In this document: positions 18,685 through 29,400 of the stretch, piece after piece | Layout of the letters: every line of letters starts with the position of its first letter | Position numbering within the stretch: position 1 is the first letter of the stretch | Assembly (NCBI RefSeq): GCF_000420545.1 | Contig: NZ_ATVD01000004.1 | Span: 1-64,000, forward strand | DNA length: 64,000 bases | Reading direction: 5' to 3' | Source of the DNA: Arenimonas oryziterrae DSM 21050 = YC6267 | GTDB taxonomy: Bacteria > Pseudomonadota > Gammaproteobacteria > Xanthomonadales > Xanthomonadaceae | The notes under the pieces: model-generated | The model's input: the letters and a program-made list of their open reading frames with translations, nothing else | What the model was told of the DNA's origin: nothing | Database searches by the model: none | Translations under genes and position numbers: made by a program

Positions 18685-19055
18685 GCGGCCGCCACCTGGA
18701 TTTCCCGTTCCGCATCGGCAGCGACGGTCGCACGGTCGCGCCGGCCTCGCTCGATGCGCATGTGCGCGGCGAGATCATGCAGCTGCTGCTGACCAATACC
18801 GGCGAACGTCCGTTCGTGCCGACCTTTGGCGGCAATCTGCGTCGGCTGGTGTTCCAGGGCAACGACGAAGTCACCGCCGGCCTGGCCAAGGCGAATCTCA
18901 GCCAGGCGCTCGCACATTGGCTCGGACATCGGGTGAAGGTGCTGGCGCTGGACGTGCTCAACCAAGACGCGACCCTGGTCGTCGAACTGAGCTACCAGGT
19001 CATCGACACCGGCGAACAACGACGCCTGCGCTTCGAGCGCGGGGGAGGCGTGTGA
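18681..19055 (+). CDS. gp25-like baseplate wedge protein (GPW/gp25 family, Afp9)
   Basis: A 124-residue GPW/gp25 protein. HLDFPFRIGSDGRTVAP, VRGEIMQLLLTNTGERPFVPTFGGNLRRLVF and HWLGHRVKVL are diagnostic. It links baseplate wedge and sheath and probably starts sheath polymerisation. The GTG start overlaps the previous stop and the 3' end overlaps the next ATG (TGATG), so translation is coupled on both sides. Confidence 0.93.
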   Translation: MSGRHLDFPFRIGSDGRTVAPASLDAHVRGEIMQLLLTNTGERPFVPTFGGNLRRLVFQGNDEVTAGLAKANLSQALAHWLGHRVKVLALDVLNQDATLVVELSYQVIDTGEQRRLRFERGGGV

Positions 19056-21553
19056 TGGGTGTCGTCGCGGGCAAGGTCATTGACCGGGAAGTACTGGAAG
19101 AACGCGCGCGCAATCTGGCGGCGCGCAATCTCAACGGCATCGCGCGCGTCTTCGTCACACTGCTGCCACCGGCCGCGCCGACCGAGGCCTGGCTCGATGT
19201 GGATTTCCATACCGACCGCCACCTCGCGGCCATCGTCGCCGCCATCACGGGCGGCACGCCGGCGCATGCGGTATTCCCGCTCAGCGGCGGCTCGCGACTG
19301 CCGGCGGGAGCCGCTGCCGGACAAGTGCGCGTCACCAGTGTCAGTGCGGGCCCCGGCAGTCAGCGCCTGCGCCTGCGCATTGTGCCGATCGGCGACTACT
19401 CGACCTATGAGCTGGCGGTGCAGTTCGCCGGCTTCGATCCGCTGATGTCGGAGATCGGTTTCAAATTCCGGCCGGCCTGTTTCAATCTGAACTGCGCCGC
19501 CGACGACACCTTGCCTGCACCGCTGCCGCTGCCCGACATCGACTATCTGGCCAAGGATTTCGATTCCTTCAAGCATGTACTGATCTGCGCAATGCAGGAC
19601 CGCGTGCCGGGCTGGACGCCTACCAGCGAAGCCGATCTCGACCAGGTGCTGATCGATCTTCTGGCTGCGGATGCCGACGAGCTATCGGACTTCCAGGACC
19701 GCGTGATGAACGAGGCCACGCTTGCGGGCGCGCGCAAGCGCGTCTCGCTGGCGCGGCATGCTCGCCTGATGGACTACCACATCCATCAGGGCAACCAGGC
19801 CAGCGGCTGGCTCGCGGTGACGGTGGCGCCGGCGTTCGCGAACGCCACGCTCGCCGCCGGTTTCGGCGCCTGGACCAGCGAACGCTGGCAGGATCCTCGC
19901 AGCGAAGCCTTTGTGACCCACGATGCGCTCGCCTGCGAACGCATGCTCAACGCGCTGACACTGTATTCCTGGGGCGGCACGATCACAGCACTCGACATCG
20001 GCAGCGTCCGCGCGGACCTAACCGTACCCGCGTCGCTCGGTCCGCCGACGCAGGCCAATGCCGATCTCCTGCGCGACCTGCTCAATACCGGCGCACCGCG
20101 TCATCTGCTCGTGCAGCAGCAGCTCAATCCGCAAACCGGCAACGCCCTCGGACGCGATCCGACCGCGCGGCAGCTGTTGCAATTGCGTGGCGACGCCGAA
20201 TCGGTGTTCGACCCGATGGCCGGCGCGGCAGGTGAATGGTGTGTTCGCGTGCACTGGCGCGACGAGGATCGCCTCACCCGGCGCTATTGCTTCAGCACGC
20301 AATGCGATCTGTCCCTGCCCTTGCGCGATGTCAGCGTCTTCCACGGCAACCTGGTGCGCATCGCGCACGGTCGCCCGCATCGCACCGTGTTCCGCCCGCC
20401 GGGCGCACCGCTCGCCATCGCCAATCCCCTGAGCTTTGAATTCCAGGATGAGGCCACCTACGAATCGACCCACTGGGGCGTCTGTGCGCGGTTACCGCAC
20501 ACGCCGGTGGCCTATCGCAATACGCCGCCCGGCGGCGAAACGCCGCCACGCAGCAGTCTTTCCGTCCAGGTCAGCGGGTTCGGTGCGCTCTGGGAAGAGC
20601 AAAGCGACCTCATCGAATCGGCCGGCGACGCCGAACATTTCCTCGTCGAGACCGACGAATATCGCCGCAGCCAGCTGCGTTTCGGCAATGGCGACAACGG
20701 CGGCCGCCTGCCCGACGACGCCGTGGTGACCTGTCGCTACCAGGTCGGCGATGGCGTGGCCGGAAACATCGGTGCCGATACGCTGACCGGCTTCGATCGC
20801 GCAGCGAATCCGCGCATCGCCGGAATCTGGAATCCCTTCGACTTCGTTGACGGTCGTGCCCCCGAACCGGTCGCGGAAATCATCCGCCGCGTGCCCGAGG
20901 CGTATCGCAGCCGGCAATTGCGCGCGGTCACCCTCGAGGACTATGCACGCCGTGCTGAAGAATTGCCGGAGGTCGCCCACGCCCACGCCAGCTATGCCTG
21001 GACGGGCTCCTGGCGCGCGGTCCGCGTCGCGATTGATCCGCGCGGCACGACCACGCTGGCCGAGCCGCTGCGTCGGCAAATCGCGGCGCATCTGGACGCG
21101 GTTCGGCTGGTCGGCGAAGACGTGGAAGTCCGCGCGGCAACCTATGTGCCGCTCGATATCCTCGTGCGCGTCTGTGCGCATCCCGACTATTGGCCGGAAG
21201 ACCTTCGGCGCGCACTCGAACTGGAACTCTCCGACGGCTGGACCGCCGATGGCCGCCCCGGCTTGTTCCATCCCGACCTGTGGACCTTCGGCCAGTCATT
21301 GCATGTCTCGCAGATCATTGGCCGTGCGCTGTCGGTGCCCGGCGTGGGGCGCGTGTTGCTGGTGAGCCTGCGCCGGCTGCACGGTCTGCACGGCGCGAGC
21401 CTGCAGACGATCACGGTGGCGCCGGGCGATGAGGCCCTGCCGGTCGTCGAACGCATCGATGTGCGTCCCACGGAAATCCTGCAGGTCGCCAACGATCCCA
21501 ATCGCCTGGAAACCGGGCGCCTGAATTTCGAAATCCTCGGAGGCCGGCGATGA
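19055..21553 (+). CDS. Baseplate wedge protein, J-type (Afp11-like)
   Basis: An 832-residue putative baseplate assembly protein. Its conserved start of the J-type core, PLPDIDYLAKDFDSFKHVLICAMQDRVPGWTPTSEADLDQVLIDLLAADADELSDFQDRVMNEA, is followed by wedge beta domains with QLRFGNGDNGGRLPDDAVVTCRYQVGDG and DYARRAEELPEVAHAHASYAWTGSWR near the C-terminal third. This corresponds to gp6-type wedge proteins that form the iris around the hub. The first about 150 residues (VLEERARNLAARNLNGIARVFVTLLPP) are an extra domain. Partner of the second J-type protein encoded next (4-base overlap). Confidence 0.9.
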   Translation: MGVVAGKVIDREVLEERARNLAARNLNGIARVFVTLLPPAAPTEAWLDVDFHTDRHLAAIVAAITGGTPAHAVFPLSGGSRLPAGAAAGQVRVTSVSAGPGSQRLRLRIVPIGDYSTYELAVQFAGFDPLMSEIGFKFRPACFNLNCAADDTLPAPLPLPDIDYLAKDFDSFKHVLICAMQDRVPGWTPTSEADLDQVLIDLLAADADELSDFQDRVMNEATLAGARKRVSLARHARLMDYHIHQGNQASGWLAVTVAPAFANATLAAGFGAWTSERWQDPRSEAFVTHDALACERMLNALTLYSWGGTITALDIGSVRADLTVPASLGPPTQANADLLRDLLNTGAPRHLLVQQQLNPQTGNALGRDPTARQLLQLRGDAESVFDPMAGAAGEWCVRVHWRDEDRLTRRYCFSTQCDLSLPLRDVSVFHGNLVRIAHGRPHRTVFRPPGAPLAIANPLSFEFQDEATYESTHWGVCARLPHTPVAYRNTPPGGETPPRSSLSVQVSGFGALWEEQSDLIESAGDAEHFLVETDEYRRSQLRFGNGDNGGRLPDDAVVTCRYQVGDGVAGNIGADTLTGFDRAANPRIAGIWNPFDFVDGRAPEPVAEIIRRVPEAYRSRQLRAVTLEDYARRAEELPEVAHAHASYAWTGSWRAVRVAIDPRGTTTLAEPLRRQIAAHLDAVRLVGEDVEVRAATYVPLDILVRVCAHPDYWPEDLRRALELELSDGWTADGRPGLFHPDLWTFGQSLHVSQIIGRALSVPGVGRVLLVSLRRLHGLHGASLQTITVAPGDEALPVVERIDVRPTEILQVANDPNRLETGRLNFEILGGRR

Positions 21554-24147
21554 GCTGCAAGCACGACTGCGCCAAGCCGCCGCTGTTCCCAAAGACGATC
21601 TTCAATCGTCCGGGCCTGCCGCGCATCGACTACCGCATCGGCAACTATGCCGAGGTGCGCGCGAGCATGTTTGACGCGCTCAACCAGCAGCCGGTGCTGT
21701 CCGCGTTCACGCACCGCCATGTCGACGATCCGGCCATCGCCCTGCTCGAAGCGGACGCCATCGTCGTCGACATCCTGAGCTTCTATCAATCGCTCTACGC
21801 CAACGAAGCCTATCTGCGCACCGCGCGCTGGCCGCAGAGCATCACCGATCTGGTGCGACTGGGTGGCTATCGCCTGACACCGGGACTGGCCGGCGAAGCG
21901 ACCTTCGCCTTGACCATCAAGGGCACGCTGCCAGTGACCGTACCCGCAGGCTTCGGTCTCAAGGTCGCGATCGAAGGCATCGCGAAGCCGGTCGAATTCG
22001 AAACGCGGGCGGCCCTGCTCGCCCATCCGGCCTTGAGCGCGTTTTCGCTTTACCGCCCGCGCATGATGCCATCGATCGCGGCGGGCACGCGCGTCCTGCG
22101 CTTGTCGGGCGATGTTTCCGATCTGAAAGCCGAAGATCGTCTGCTGATCGGCGAGGCTTCCCCGGGAGGCGCGCATCCGACGCAGCTGCTGACGTCGGAA
22201 ATCGTCACCATCGAAGATACCTGGGTCGCGTTCGGCAAGCGCCACGTTCGCCTGACCGCCGGGCTGACGCGAGCCACCCCTGCCTCGGCGCTGCGCGCCT
22301 ACAAGATCGGCGACGCCGTCCAGCACTTCGGCCATAACGCGCCGACGACGGTCAGCGAGGTTTCCGACCAGGGCGTCCCGAGCACGCGCAAGACCTCGTA
22401 CGACCGGCGCGCCAACGCTGCGTCCAGCAGCGAAGTAGATCCCAATATCACGGCGTTCGAACTGCCGCTGGACCGCGAATCGAAGGTCTTCACCGCCGGG
22501 GCGACGGTCATCGTGCAAGGACGCTTCCGCACCTCGCGCCTGTCCACGCAGTCGCATCGGTTGAGCCTGGTCCGTCACCTGAGTGCGGTCGAAAACCGCT
22601 CGATGACCTGGGGCATGCTGACCGGTGCCAGCACCGTGCTCAGCCTGCACGATTCCCTGCGCAGCATGGTCGGCAGCCAGCTGATGCGCTATGCCGACGT
22701 ACGCTCGATCACCGTCCTGCCGGTCCTCGGCGCAGCGCTCACTGCCCATGCCGCCGATGTCGACACCAGCAGCACGCAGGGAACGGCGTTGCGCTATTTC
22801 GGTCGCCGCGACGACGCCGCGGCATTGTCCGGTCGGCGTCTGCTGCTGGTCACGCCCGGTCGCGAACCGCGCGAACGCCATGTTTCCGCCGTGACCTCGC
22901 CCGGTGCCGACGGAGACATCTTCCACGATCTGGTACTCAGCGCGGCCGTCGACTATGCCGACTTCGGCTATGACGAAAACGCGACCACGGTCTATGGCAA
23001 TGTTGTCGATGCATCCCAGGGCAAGACGCTGGACGCAGCGCCGATCGGCTCCGGCGACGCGCGCACAAGCTTCCAGAGTTTCGCGCTGCCCAAGCCGCCC
23101 TTGACCTATCTGTTCGATGCCACGCATACGCCGGCACAGGTGCCGGCCCTGGAAGTGCGCGTCGATGGAATGCGCTGGACGCAGGTGGAAACACTGTTCT
23201 CGGCGGGGCCGCTGGATTCGGTCTATATCGTCCGCGAAGACGCCGAGGGCAACAGCGTCGTGCAATTTGGCGACGGCAAGACCGGCGCTCGCCCTGCCAG
23301 CGGTCGCAACAACATCGTCGCTGTGCAACGCGTGGGTTCCGGTGCACAGGGCCCACTGCAGGCCGATGCCAAGCCGCAGGCGACCAGCAAGCTGGCGCCA
23401 TTGGACAAGGTCTTCATGCCGCAGCCGGTCACGACCGGCGCACCACCCGAAGATCCGGAGAATGCGCGCGACAACGCACCGATACGCCTGCAGAGCCTGG
23501 GCCGCCTGGTCAGCCTGGCCGACTACGAAGCTGAAACGCGCATGCTGCCGAACGTGCTCAAGGCCAGTGCGCGCTGGGACGCGCCCGAAGGCGTGCCTGC
23601 GATCGTGCTGACCGTGTTGAACGACAGCGGCAACGCGGGCGATCTGGCCAAGGTTCGCGATGCCCTCACGATGTACAGCCGTTGCCGCGGCCCCGCGCGA
23701 CATCCGGTGATCGCACTGGCCGGATTCCGCCAATACCTGCATGTCGACGCGTTGGTGGGCTTCGATCCGGCCTACCGAACCGAAGACCTGCTGCGCGGCA
23801 TCCGTCTCGCACTGGGTGTTCTCGGCGAAGAGGCCAACGGCCTCGATGGCCGCGACGGATTGTTCGGCCTGAACGCCCGCGACTTCCATCAGTCCGCGCA
23901 CACCTCGCAGATCATCGCCGCGATTCAGAACGTCGCCGGCGTGTCCTGGGTGCAGTTGCGCGCGGCCCGCCGCCTTGCGCTCGGCACGCCGCCGGAAGCG
24001 GACGCGACGCAGTTGCCTTTGCCGACGACGAATCTGATTCCCTCGCCCACCGTGGCCTGCCCGCGTCACGCGCTGCTGGCCTTGCATACGCGGCATCTGG
24101 TGATCGGCTTCAGCGCCGACCAGGCCACGACGGAGTGCACGCCATGA
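21550..24147 (+). CDS. Second baseplate wedge protein, J-type (Afp12-like)
   Basis: An 865-residue paralogue or partner of the preceding protein. PRIDYRIGNYAEVRASMFDALNQQPVLSAFTHRHVDDPAIALLEADAIVVDILSFYQSLYANEAYL is the same core in a different wording. Later segments SVVQFGDGKTGARPASGRNNIVAVQRVGSGAQGPL and GRLVSLADYEAETRMLPNVLKASARWD match the wedge beta domains. Two distinct J proteins are normal in eCIS baseplates (Afp11 and Afp12). The N-terminal SCKHDCAKP contributes two cysteines of unknown role. ATGA overlaps couple it to both neighbours. Confidence 0.9.
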   Translation: MSCKHDCAKPPLFPKTIFNRPGLPRIDYRIGNYAEVRASMFDALNQQPVLSAFTHRHVDDPAIALLEADAIVVDILSFYQSLYANEAYLRTARWPQSITDLVRLGGYRLTPGLAGEATFALTIKGTLPVTVPAGFGLKVAIEGIAKPVEFETRAALLAHPALSAFSLYRPRMMPSIAAGTRVLRLSGDVSDLKAEDRLLIGEASPGGAHPTQLLTSEIVTIEDTWVAFGKRHVRLTAGLTRATPASALRAYKIGDAVQHFGHNAPTTVSEVSDQGVPSTRKTSYDRRANAASSSEVDPNITAFELPLDRESKVFTAGATVIVQGRFRTSRLSTQSHRLSLVRHLSAVENRSMTWGMLTGASTVLSLHDSLRSMVGSQLMRYADVRSITVLPVLGAALTAHAADVDTSSTQGTALRYFGRRDDAAALSGRRLLLVTPGREPRERHVSAVTSPGADGDIFHDLVLSAAVDYADFGYDENATTVYGNVVDASQGKTLDAAPIGSGDARTSFQSFALPKPPLTYLFDATHTPAQVPALEVRVDGMRWTQVETLFSAGPLDSVYIVREDAEGNSVVQFGDGKTGARPASGRNNIVAVQRVGSGAQGPLQADAKPQATSKLAPLDKVFMPQPVTTGAPPEDPENARDNAPIRLQSLGRLVSLADYEAETRMLPNVLKASARWDAPEGVPAIVLTVLNDSGNAGDLAKVRDALTMYSRCRGPARHPVIALAGFRQYLHVDALVGFDPAYRTEDLLRGIRLALGVLGEEANGLDGRDGLFGLNARDFHQSAHTSQIIAAIQNVAGVSWVQLRAARRLALGTPPEADATQLPLPTTNLIPSPTVACPRHALLALHTRHLVIGFSADQATTECTP

Positions 24148-26456
24148 GCAGCCCGCGCCAGCCGATCTACCAGCGCCTGCCGGAGATCTACCGCATCCGT
24201 GATGGCGAACAGCAACCGCCCGGGCAGCTGCAGGCCTATCTGGGCCTGATGGACGAAGCGCACGCCGCGATTCGCGACAACATCGAAGCGTTGTATCACG
24301 ACCTGTTCGCCGACACCTGCGCCGACTGGGTCGTGCCCTACCTCGCCGATCTGCTCGGCGCCTCGCATCTGTCGGGTGACCCGTGGACCTTGCGTGCCGA
24401 CGTCGCACGCACGATCAATCATCGTCGCCGCAAGGGCACGCTGGGCGCTGTCGAATCCCTGACGCATGCGCTGTCGGGCTGGGCCGCGCACGCCGTCGAA
24501 ATGCGCGAGCGTCTGGTCTGGAACCAGCACCTCAATCACCAGCGTCCGGACGCCGGCGGGCAACCTCCCCTGCCCCTGTCTGCCTTTCGCAGCGACGCCC
24601 GCCGTGGCGGCACGGTCAATCTGCGTGATCGCGCCTTGCTGAGCCTGCTCAACGGACCCTTCGATCCGTTCGCGCACGTCGCCGACGTCAAGCCTTCGGG
24701 TCTGCACAATTTGCCCAATCTCGCCGTGTTCCTCTGGCGTTTGCAGGCTTACACGGTAACGCCGACGCGTCCGGGTGCCGCCATCGTCATGCCGCCGCTG
24801 CCGGTCGTCGCCGGCAACGCCCGCTTCGCTGTGCGTGTGAGCTTGCATCCGCAGTCCGAACCGATGGTGCTGTTCAATACGCACCGCTTTCATGCCGACG
24901 ACGAGCCGCCGGAATTGTCGGCGCCCGATGCCGTTCCCGGCCCGATGCCCTGGGCACGACTTACCCAGGACACGCCAGCCGGGCGGCCGGGCGAGTATGT
25001 GGAAGTGCAGCGCTACCCCGCCGCCGGCGTACCGGTGCGTGCCGAACGACCCGGACTGACCTTGCATGTTCCCGACGGTCCATTCACTGCGGCGACGCCA
25101 TGGCGATTCCGCGGTGCGAATCTATGCGCGTGGGAAGACGGTCTGCAGCCGGCGCTGCGTCCGTATGAAATCGTCATCGATCCCGATCGCGGCCGTATCG
25201 TCATCGGCACGATGGGCGCCAATGCCGGCGCCGAAGCGAATCCGCTTGCAGCGGGACTGTATGTCTCGGTGACGCACGGCTTCGCCGGGCCGGTCGGCGC
25301 ACAACCGGTCACGCGCGCATCGGCGCCGACGCAATGGCAGGGGCAGCCTGCCACGCTGGTTGTCGTCGATCGCTTGAATGCACCCGGCTTCTCCCTGCAG
25401 CAGGCCCTGGCCAATGTGCATCAGCTGACGCAACCGCTGATCGTGGAAATCCGCGACAGCCTCGTGCACGAGCTTGATCTCAACACGGTGGTCGGCAGCG
25501 CGCTCGAAGGCGGCACGCGCACGCTTCGATTGGGACGATCGCTGTGGATCCGCGCGGCGGACCGGCAACGTCCGGTGATTCGCCTGGCGCGCCCACTCGC
25601 GTTCCGCCCCGACGACGTGCTCGGCGCCGGCGCGCCAGCGCTCATGGATCAGCTGGTCGTGCGTCTCGAAGGCTTGTATCTCACGCGCGCGCCAGGGTAT
25701 GCCGCGACCGCGCCCCTGATCGCACGCGCCGCGCTCAACCAGCTGCAGGTGCAAGGCTGCACACTCGATCCCGGCGGCGTGGTCGCCCTGAATGGAACGC
25801 GCGAACCGATCCGCGTGGCGGCTGCCCTGGAAAACACTTACGGCTTCGCCTTGCCCGCCGAAGAAACCGCCTTCGATCAGACGCCGGAAGTCGTGATCGA
25901 GCGCAGCATCTGCGGACCGCTGGCCATGGATTCCGGTTACCGCCTCGATATCCGCGACAGCATCCTCGATGCCGGCAGCGGCGTGGAAGCGGCCACGCCC
26001 GCGCTCGCCGTGCGCGCCGCGACGGGCAATGCGGAAACCGCCTGGGGTCCCACGCTCGCGTTCTCGGGCATCACCTGTTTGGGCCGCGTGCGCGTCAGCG
26101 GCGCGTCCGGACGCGGTGGCCTGTTCGTGCATGCCTTGCAGGTGCTCGACACGCAGACCGGCTGCATCAAGTACAGCCGCTTTGCGATCGCGGCCGACAA
26201 TCGTCTGCCTTCGCAGCATGGCTGCTTCTTCGGCGATGGCCGCGACCTGCACTTCGGCGCGGAAACCTTCGGTCGTCCCGGCTATGCGCGCCTCGAGCAC
26301 GACTGCCATGCGCATGTTCTCGAGCAGGGTCCGAACAACGACGAAATGGGCGCGTTCGGTTTCCAGCTCAACAGCCACAAATGGAAAAACCTCCAGATCC
26401 GCTATCGCGAATACATGCCGGTCGGCATCCGTGCGGTTCTGGTCACGGTCACGTAA
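24144..26456 (+). CDS. Large tail protein with I-type N-terminus
   Basis: A 770-residue protein. The first about 120 residues match phage tail protein I / baseplate gp7-like proteins (RLPEIYRIRDGEQQPPGQLQAYLGLMDEAHAAIRDNIEALYHDLFADTC, WVVPYLADLLG, NHRRRKGTLGAVESL). The rest is a long beta-rich region with strand repeats near the end (ALAVRAATGNAETAWGPTLAFSGITCLGRVRVSG), perhaps a beta-helix that reaches away from the baseplate. Family I proteins are usually much shorter, so this looks like an I-protein fused to a fibre-like extension. Coupled upstream by ATGA. Confidence 0.82.
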   Translation: MSSPRQPIYQRLPEIYRIRDGEQQPPGQLQAYLGLMDEAHAAIRDNIEALYHDLFADTCADWVVPYLADLLGASHLSGDPWTLRADVARTINHRRRKGTLGAVESLTHALSGWAAHAVEMRERLVWNQHLNHQRPDAGGQPPLPLSAFRSDARRGGTVNLRDRALLSLLNGPFDPFAHVADVKPSGLHNLPNLAVFLWRLQAYTVTPTRPGAAIVMPPLPVVAGNARFAVRVSLHPQSEPMVLFNTHRFHADDEPPELSAPDAVPGPMPWARLTQDTPAGRPGEYVEVQRYPAAGVPVRAERPGLTLHVPDGPFTAATPWRFRGANLCAWEDGLQPALRPYEIVIDPDRGRIVIGTMGANAGAEANPLAAGLYVSVTHGFAGPVGAQPVTRASAPTQWQGQPATLVVVDRLNAPGFSLQQALANVHQLTQPLIVEIRDSLVHELDLNTVVGSALEGGTRTLRLGRSLWIRAADRQRPVIRLARPLAFRPDDVLGAGAPALMDQLVVRLEGLYLTRAPGYAATAPLIARAALNQLQVQGCTLDPGGVVALNGTREPIRVAAALENTYGFALPAEETAFDQTPEVVIERSICGPLAMDSGYRLDIRDSILDAGSGVEAATPALAVRAATGNAETAWGPTLAFSGITCLGRVRVSGASGRGGLFVHALQVLDTQTGCIKYSRFAIAADNRLPSQHGCFFGDGRDLHFGAETFGRPGYARLEHDCHAHVLEQGPNNDEMGAFGFQLNSHKWKNLQIRYREYMPVGIRAVLVTVT

Positions 26457-26468
26457 GGGAGCAGCACC

Positions 26469-29400
26469 ATGAAAGGCGATTTCTCGAAGTGGGGACTCTC
26501 CCCGGCCGACAACTTCACCGGCGTTCTGCACCAGCAGGGCCGCGTGCTGCTCGACCAGGACTGGAATGCCGCCGAGCAGATCCAGGCGTTGTGGCGCGAA
26601 ACGGTCGGACAGGACGTCATCGGTGGCGGCCTCGTCGCCGTACCGATGGCCGCGCCCGACGGTCTCAAGCTGATAGAGGCCACCGCCACCGCCACCGAGG
26701 TATCCGTGCGCATGGCGACCGGCCGCGCCTGGGTCGATGGCGTGCATATCCGATACGACGGCACCACCGCCTTGCGGGCCGACTATCTGACGCCGCCGTT
26801 CCAGACGCCGACCACGACGGCCTCGATCGTCGCCGGTACGCGCGACGCGGTGATCCTGGAAGTGTGGGACGAGGACTTCAACGCGTTCCAGGATCCTCTG
26901 CGCCTGCTCGAACCGGCCCTCGGTGGGCCCGACACCACCGAACGCGTCAAGACGAACATGGCGCTGAAGCTGTTCCGTCTCGCCGACGGTCAGGGCTGCA
27001 CCGGCCTGCCGATCGACGACGACTTCGCTGCCAAGGGAACACTCACCGTCACGCCGGCACCGACACTCGTCATCGCCGGACCCTGCCCGGTGCCGGACAG
27101 CGGTGGCTACACCGGTTTCGAACACGCGCTGTATCGCATCGAAATCGCCGAGCCGGCCGGTAGCCAGGCGCGTTTCAAATGGTCGCAGTTCAATGGCGGT
27201 CTGGTCGGGCGCGGTGCGCTGACTCTGGCTACGGCGACGACAGGCACCGTCGCGATCACCGCGAACGCGCAGATGATCAATCAATGCCGGCTCGACAGCT
27301 ACTATCTCGAAGCCCTGGCCTTCGATCCGGTCGTCGGTCACTGGCGCGTCGTGCTGACCGCGAGCGCGAGTTTGCCCGCGAACGACACCTTGGCTCTGAC
27401 CGCGATCAATGGCACGTGGCCGGCCGGAACCACTGGCTTCTTCCGCCTGTGGAACGGCATCGAGCGCGTCTCGGATTTCCTGGCGAGCAATCCCCTGCCC
27501 GACGGCATTCTGCTGGATTTCGATGCCCCCGCCGCCGACAACAGCAACTATCGCCCCGGCGACTACTGGACCTTCCCGGCACGCGCCGCCGGTGTCGCTT
27601 TCGACCCCTCGGTGTGGCCGACCCAGGCACCGCCCCAGGGCGTGCACTACCACCGCGCCTCGCTCGGGATTCTGGAATGGACCGGTACGCCGACCGTCAC
27701 CGTGACGGCGGCCGCGGGCGAAATCCACGACTGCCGCCATCCTTTCCTGCCCCTCGCACGCATCCGCGGCTGCTGCACGGTGACGGTCGGCGACGGGCTG
27801 CATAGCTTCGGCCAGTTCACCTCGATCCAGGCGGCCTTGAATTCCCTGCCCGCGACCGGCGGCACGGTCTGCGTGCTCGGCGGCACGTACAACGAAAGCA
27901 TCGTCATCGATCGCCGTGTCGATGTGCGCATCCACGGCTGCGGTCCGCGTACGCGCGTGCGTGCGATCGTCGATGCCAACGGCGGGGCCCTGCCCGCTTT
28001 CCTGATCACCGATTCCACCGGCATCGTGCTCGAAGACATGGCGATCGAATCGGGACCGCGCAGCGCCGTACAGATCGGCAACGCGCGACAGATCGGCGTG
28101 CGCCGCTGCCTGGTGCAGATGCGCGACCTGCAGACCCTGTGGCAGGCGATCTACAGCCGCGGCGACGACGTACTCATCGAAGGCAATACCATCGAGGTGC
28201 TGCCGCGCGATGGTCATGTGCCGGCTTCGGAAATTCCGCCGCCCCTCGGCGATGCCCTCGCACCCTCGGGCGTCGCCACCCCGCCGGCGCCGATCAACCG
28301 CGGTCACGCCACGCGGGGTGGCATCCAGATCGGCGGTGGCTCCGATCGCGTGCGCATTCTCGACAACATCATTCGCGGCGGCATCTGGAACGGCATCACC
28401 CTGGGCAGCCTGCAGCCGGTCGACGGCGACGACAAGGACGACACGCCCGATATCCCGGGCACCGACGACCCCTGCACGCCTTGCCGGCCCGTCGACACCA
28501 CCGACGGTGGCGATCCCGCCGACGGCCGTCCTCGCTTCGTCTCCTCGGGCGATCTGTACGACATCGAAATCGGCGGCAATCGCATCAGCGACATGGGTAT
28601 CAACGGAATCGGCGTCGTGCGCTTCTTCGACCTGGTCCGCGGTGGCGACATGATCGGTGTGCACGGACTGCACATCCACGACAACCTGATCGTGCGCTGC
28701 CTCCGTCGCGAGCTCGCCAAGATCGACAAGGCCATGCAGATGTTCGTGGGCTACGGCGGCATTGCCTTGGCCAAGGTCAGCGACCTGCGCATCCTGCGCA
28801 ACGAAATCGCGTTCAACGGCCTCAGCCACCTGTTGCCGACCTGCGGCGTATTCGCGATCTTCGTGCAGGGCCTGCAGCTGGACGACAACCGAATCACCGA
28901 CAACGGACCCAAGGACGCTCAGCCTGTCGCGGATGCGCAGCCCGGCATCCGGGGTGGCGTACATGTGTGGATCCTGCTGCCGCAGATCGAACATCCGGTC
29001 GGAACGAAATACGGCACGTCGACCGTCGACGCCCGCTATGGCGAAGCCGCGAGCTCGATGCTGCGCCGGAGTCGTGCGCGCGAAGGTGCCAGCACGGCCG
29101 CCATTCGCGACAATCTCATCGTTGCACCGCTCGGACGCGCGCTGACCTTTTTCGCCTTGGGTCCGGTAACCGTCGCGCGCAATCGCCTGGTGAGCCAAGG
29201 CGCGACGGGACGCGGCCTGGACCTGGTCGCGACCACCGTGCTCACCGGCAACCTCGGCATCAGCAACGAATGGACGCTGGGACTGCTGCTGGTAATCATC
29301 CTGCAGGCGTTCGGACTGCTCGGCGACGGCAAGGACAACGCCAAGTATTGCCTGTACGCCAAGATGCTCGGCCTGATCAATCCGGAAAAGCCGCCCTCCC

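Noticed and set aside
21187-29198. Very long minus-strand frames (21187-24408, 25122-29198) opposite the J-type, I-type and beta-helix genes
   Set aside because: Antisense shadows caused by high GC content; the plus-strand frames carry the family motifs and ribosome sites.
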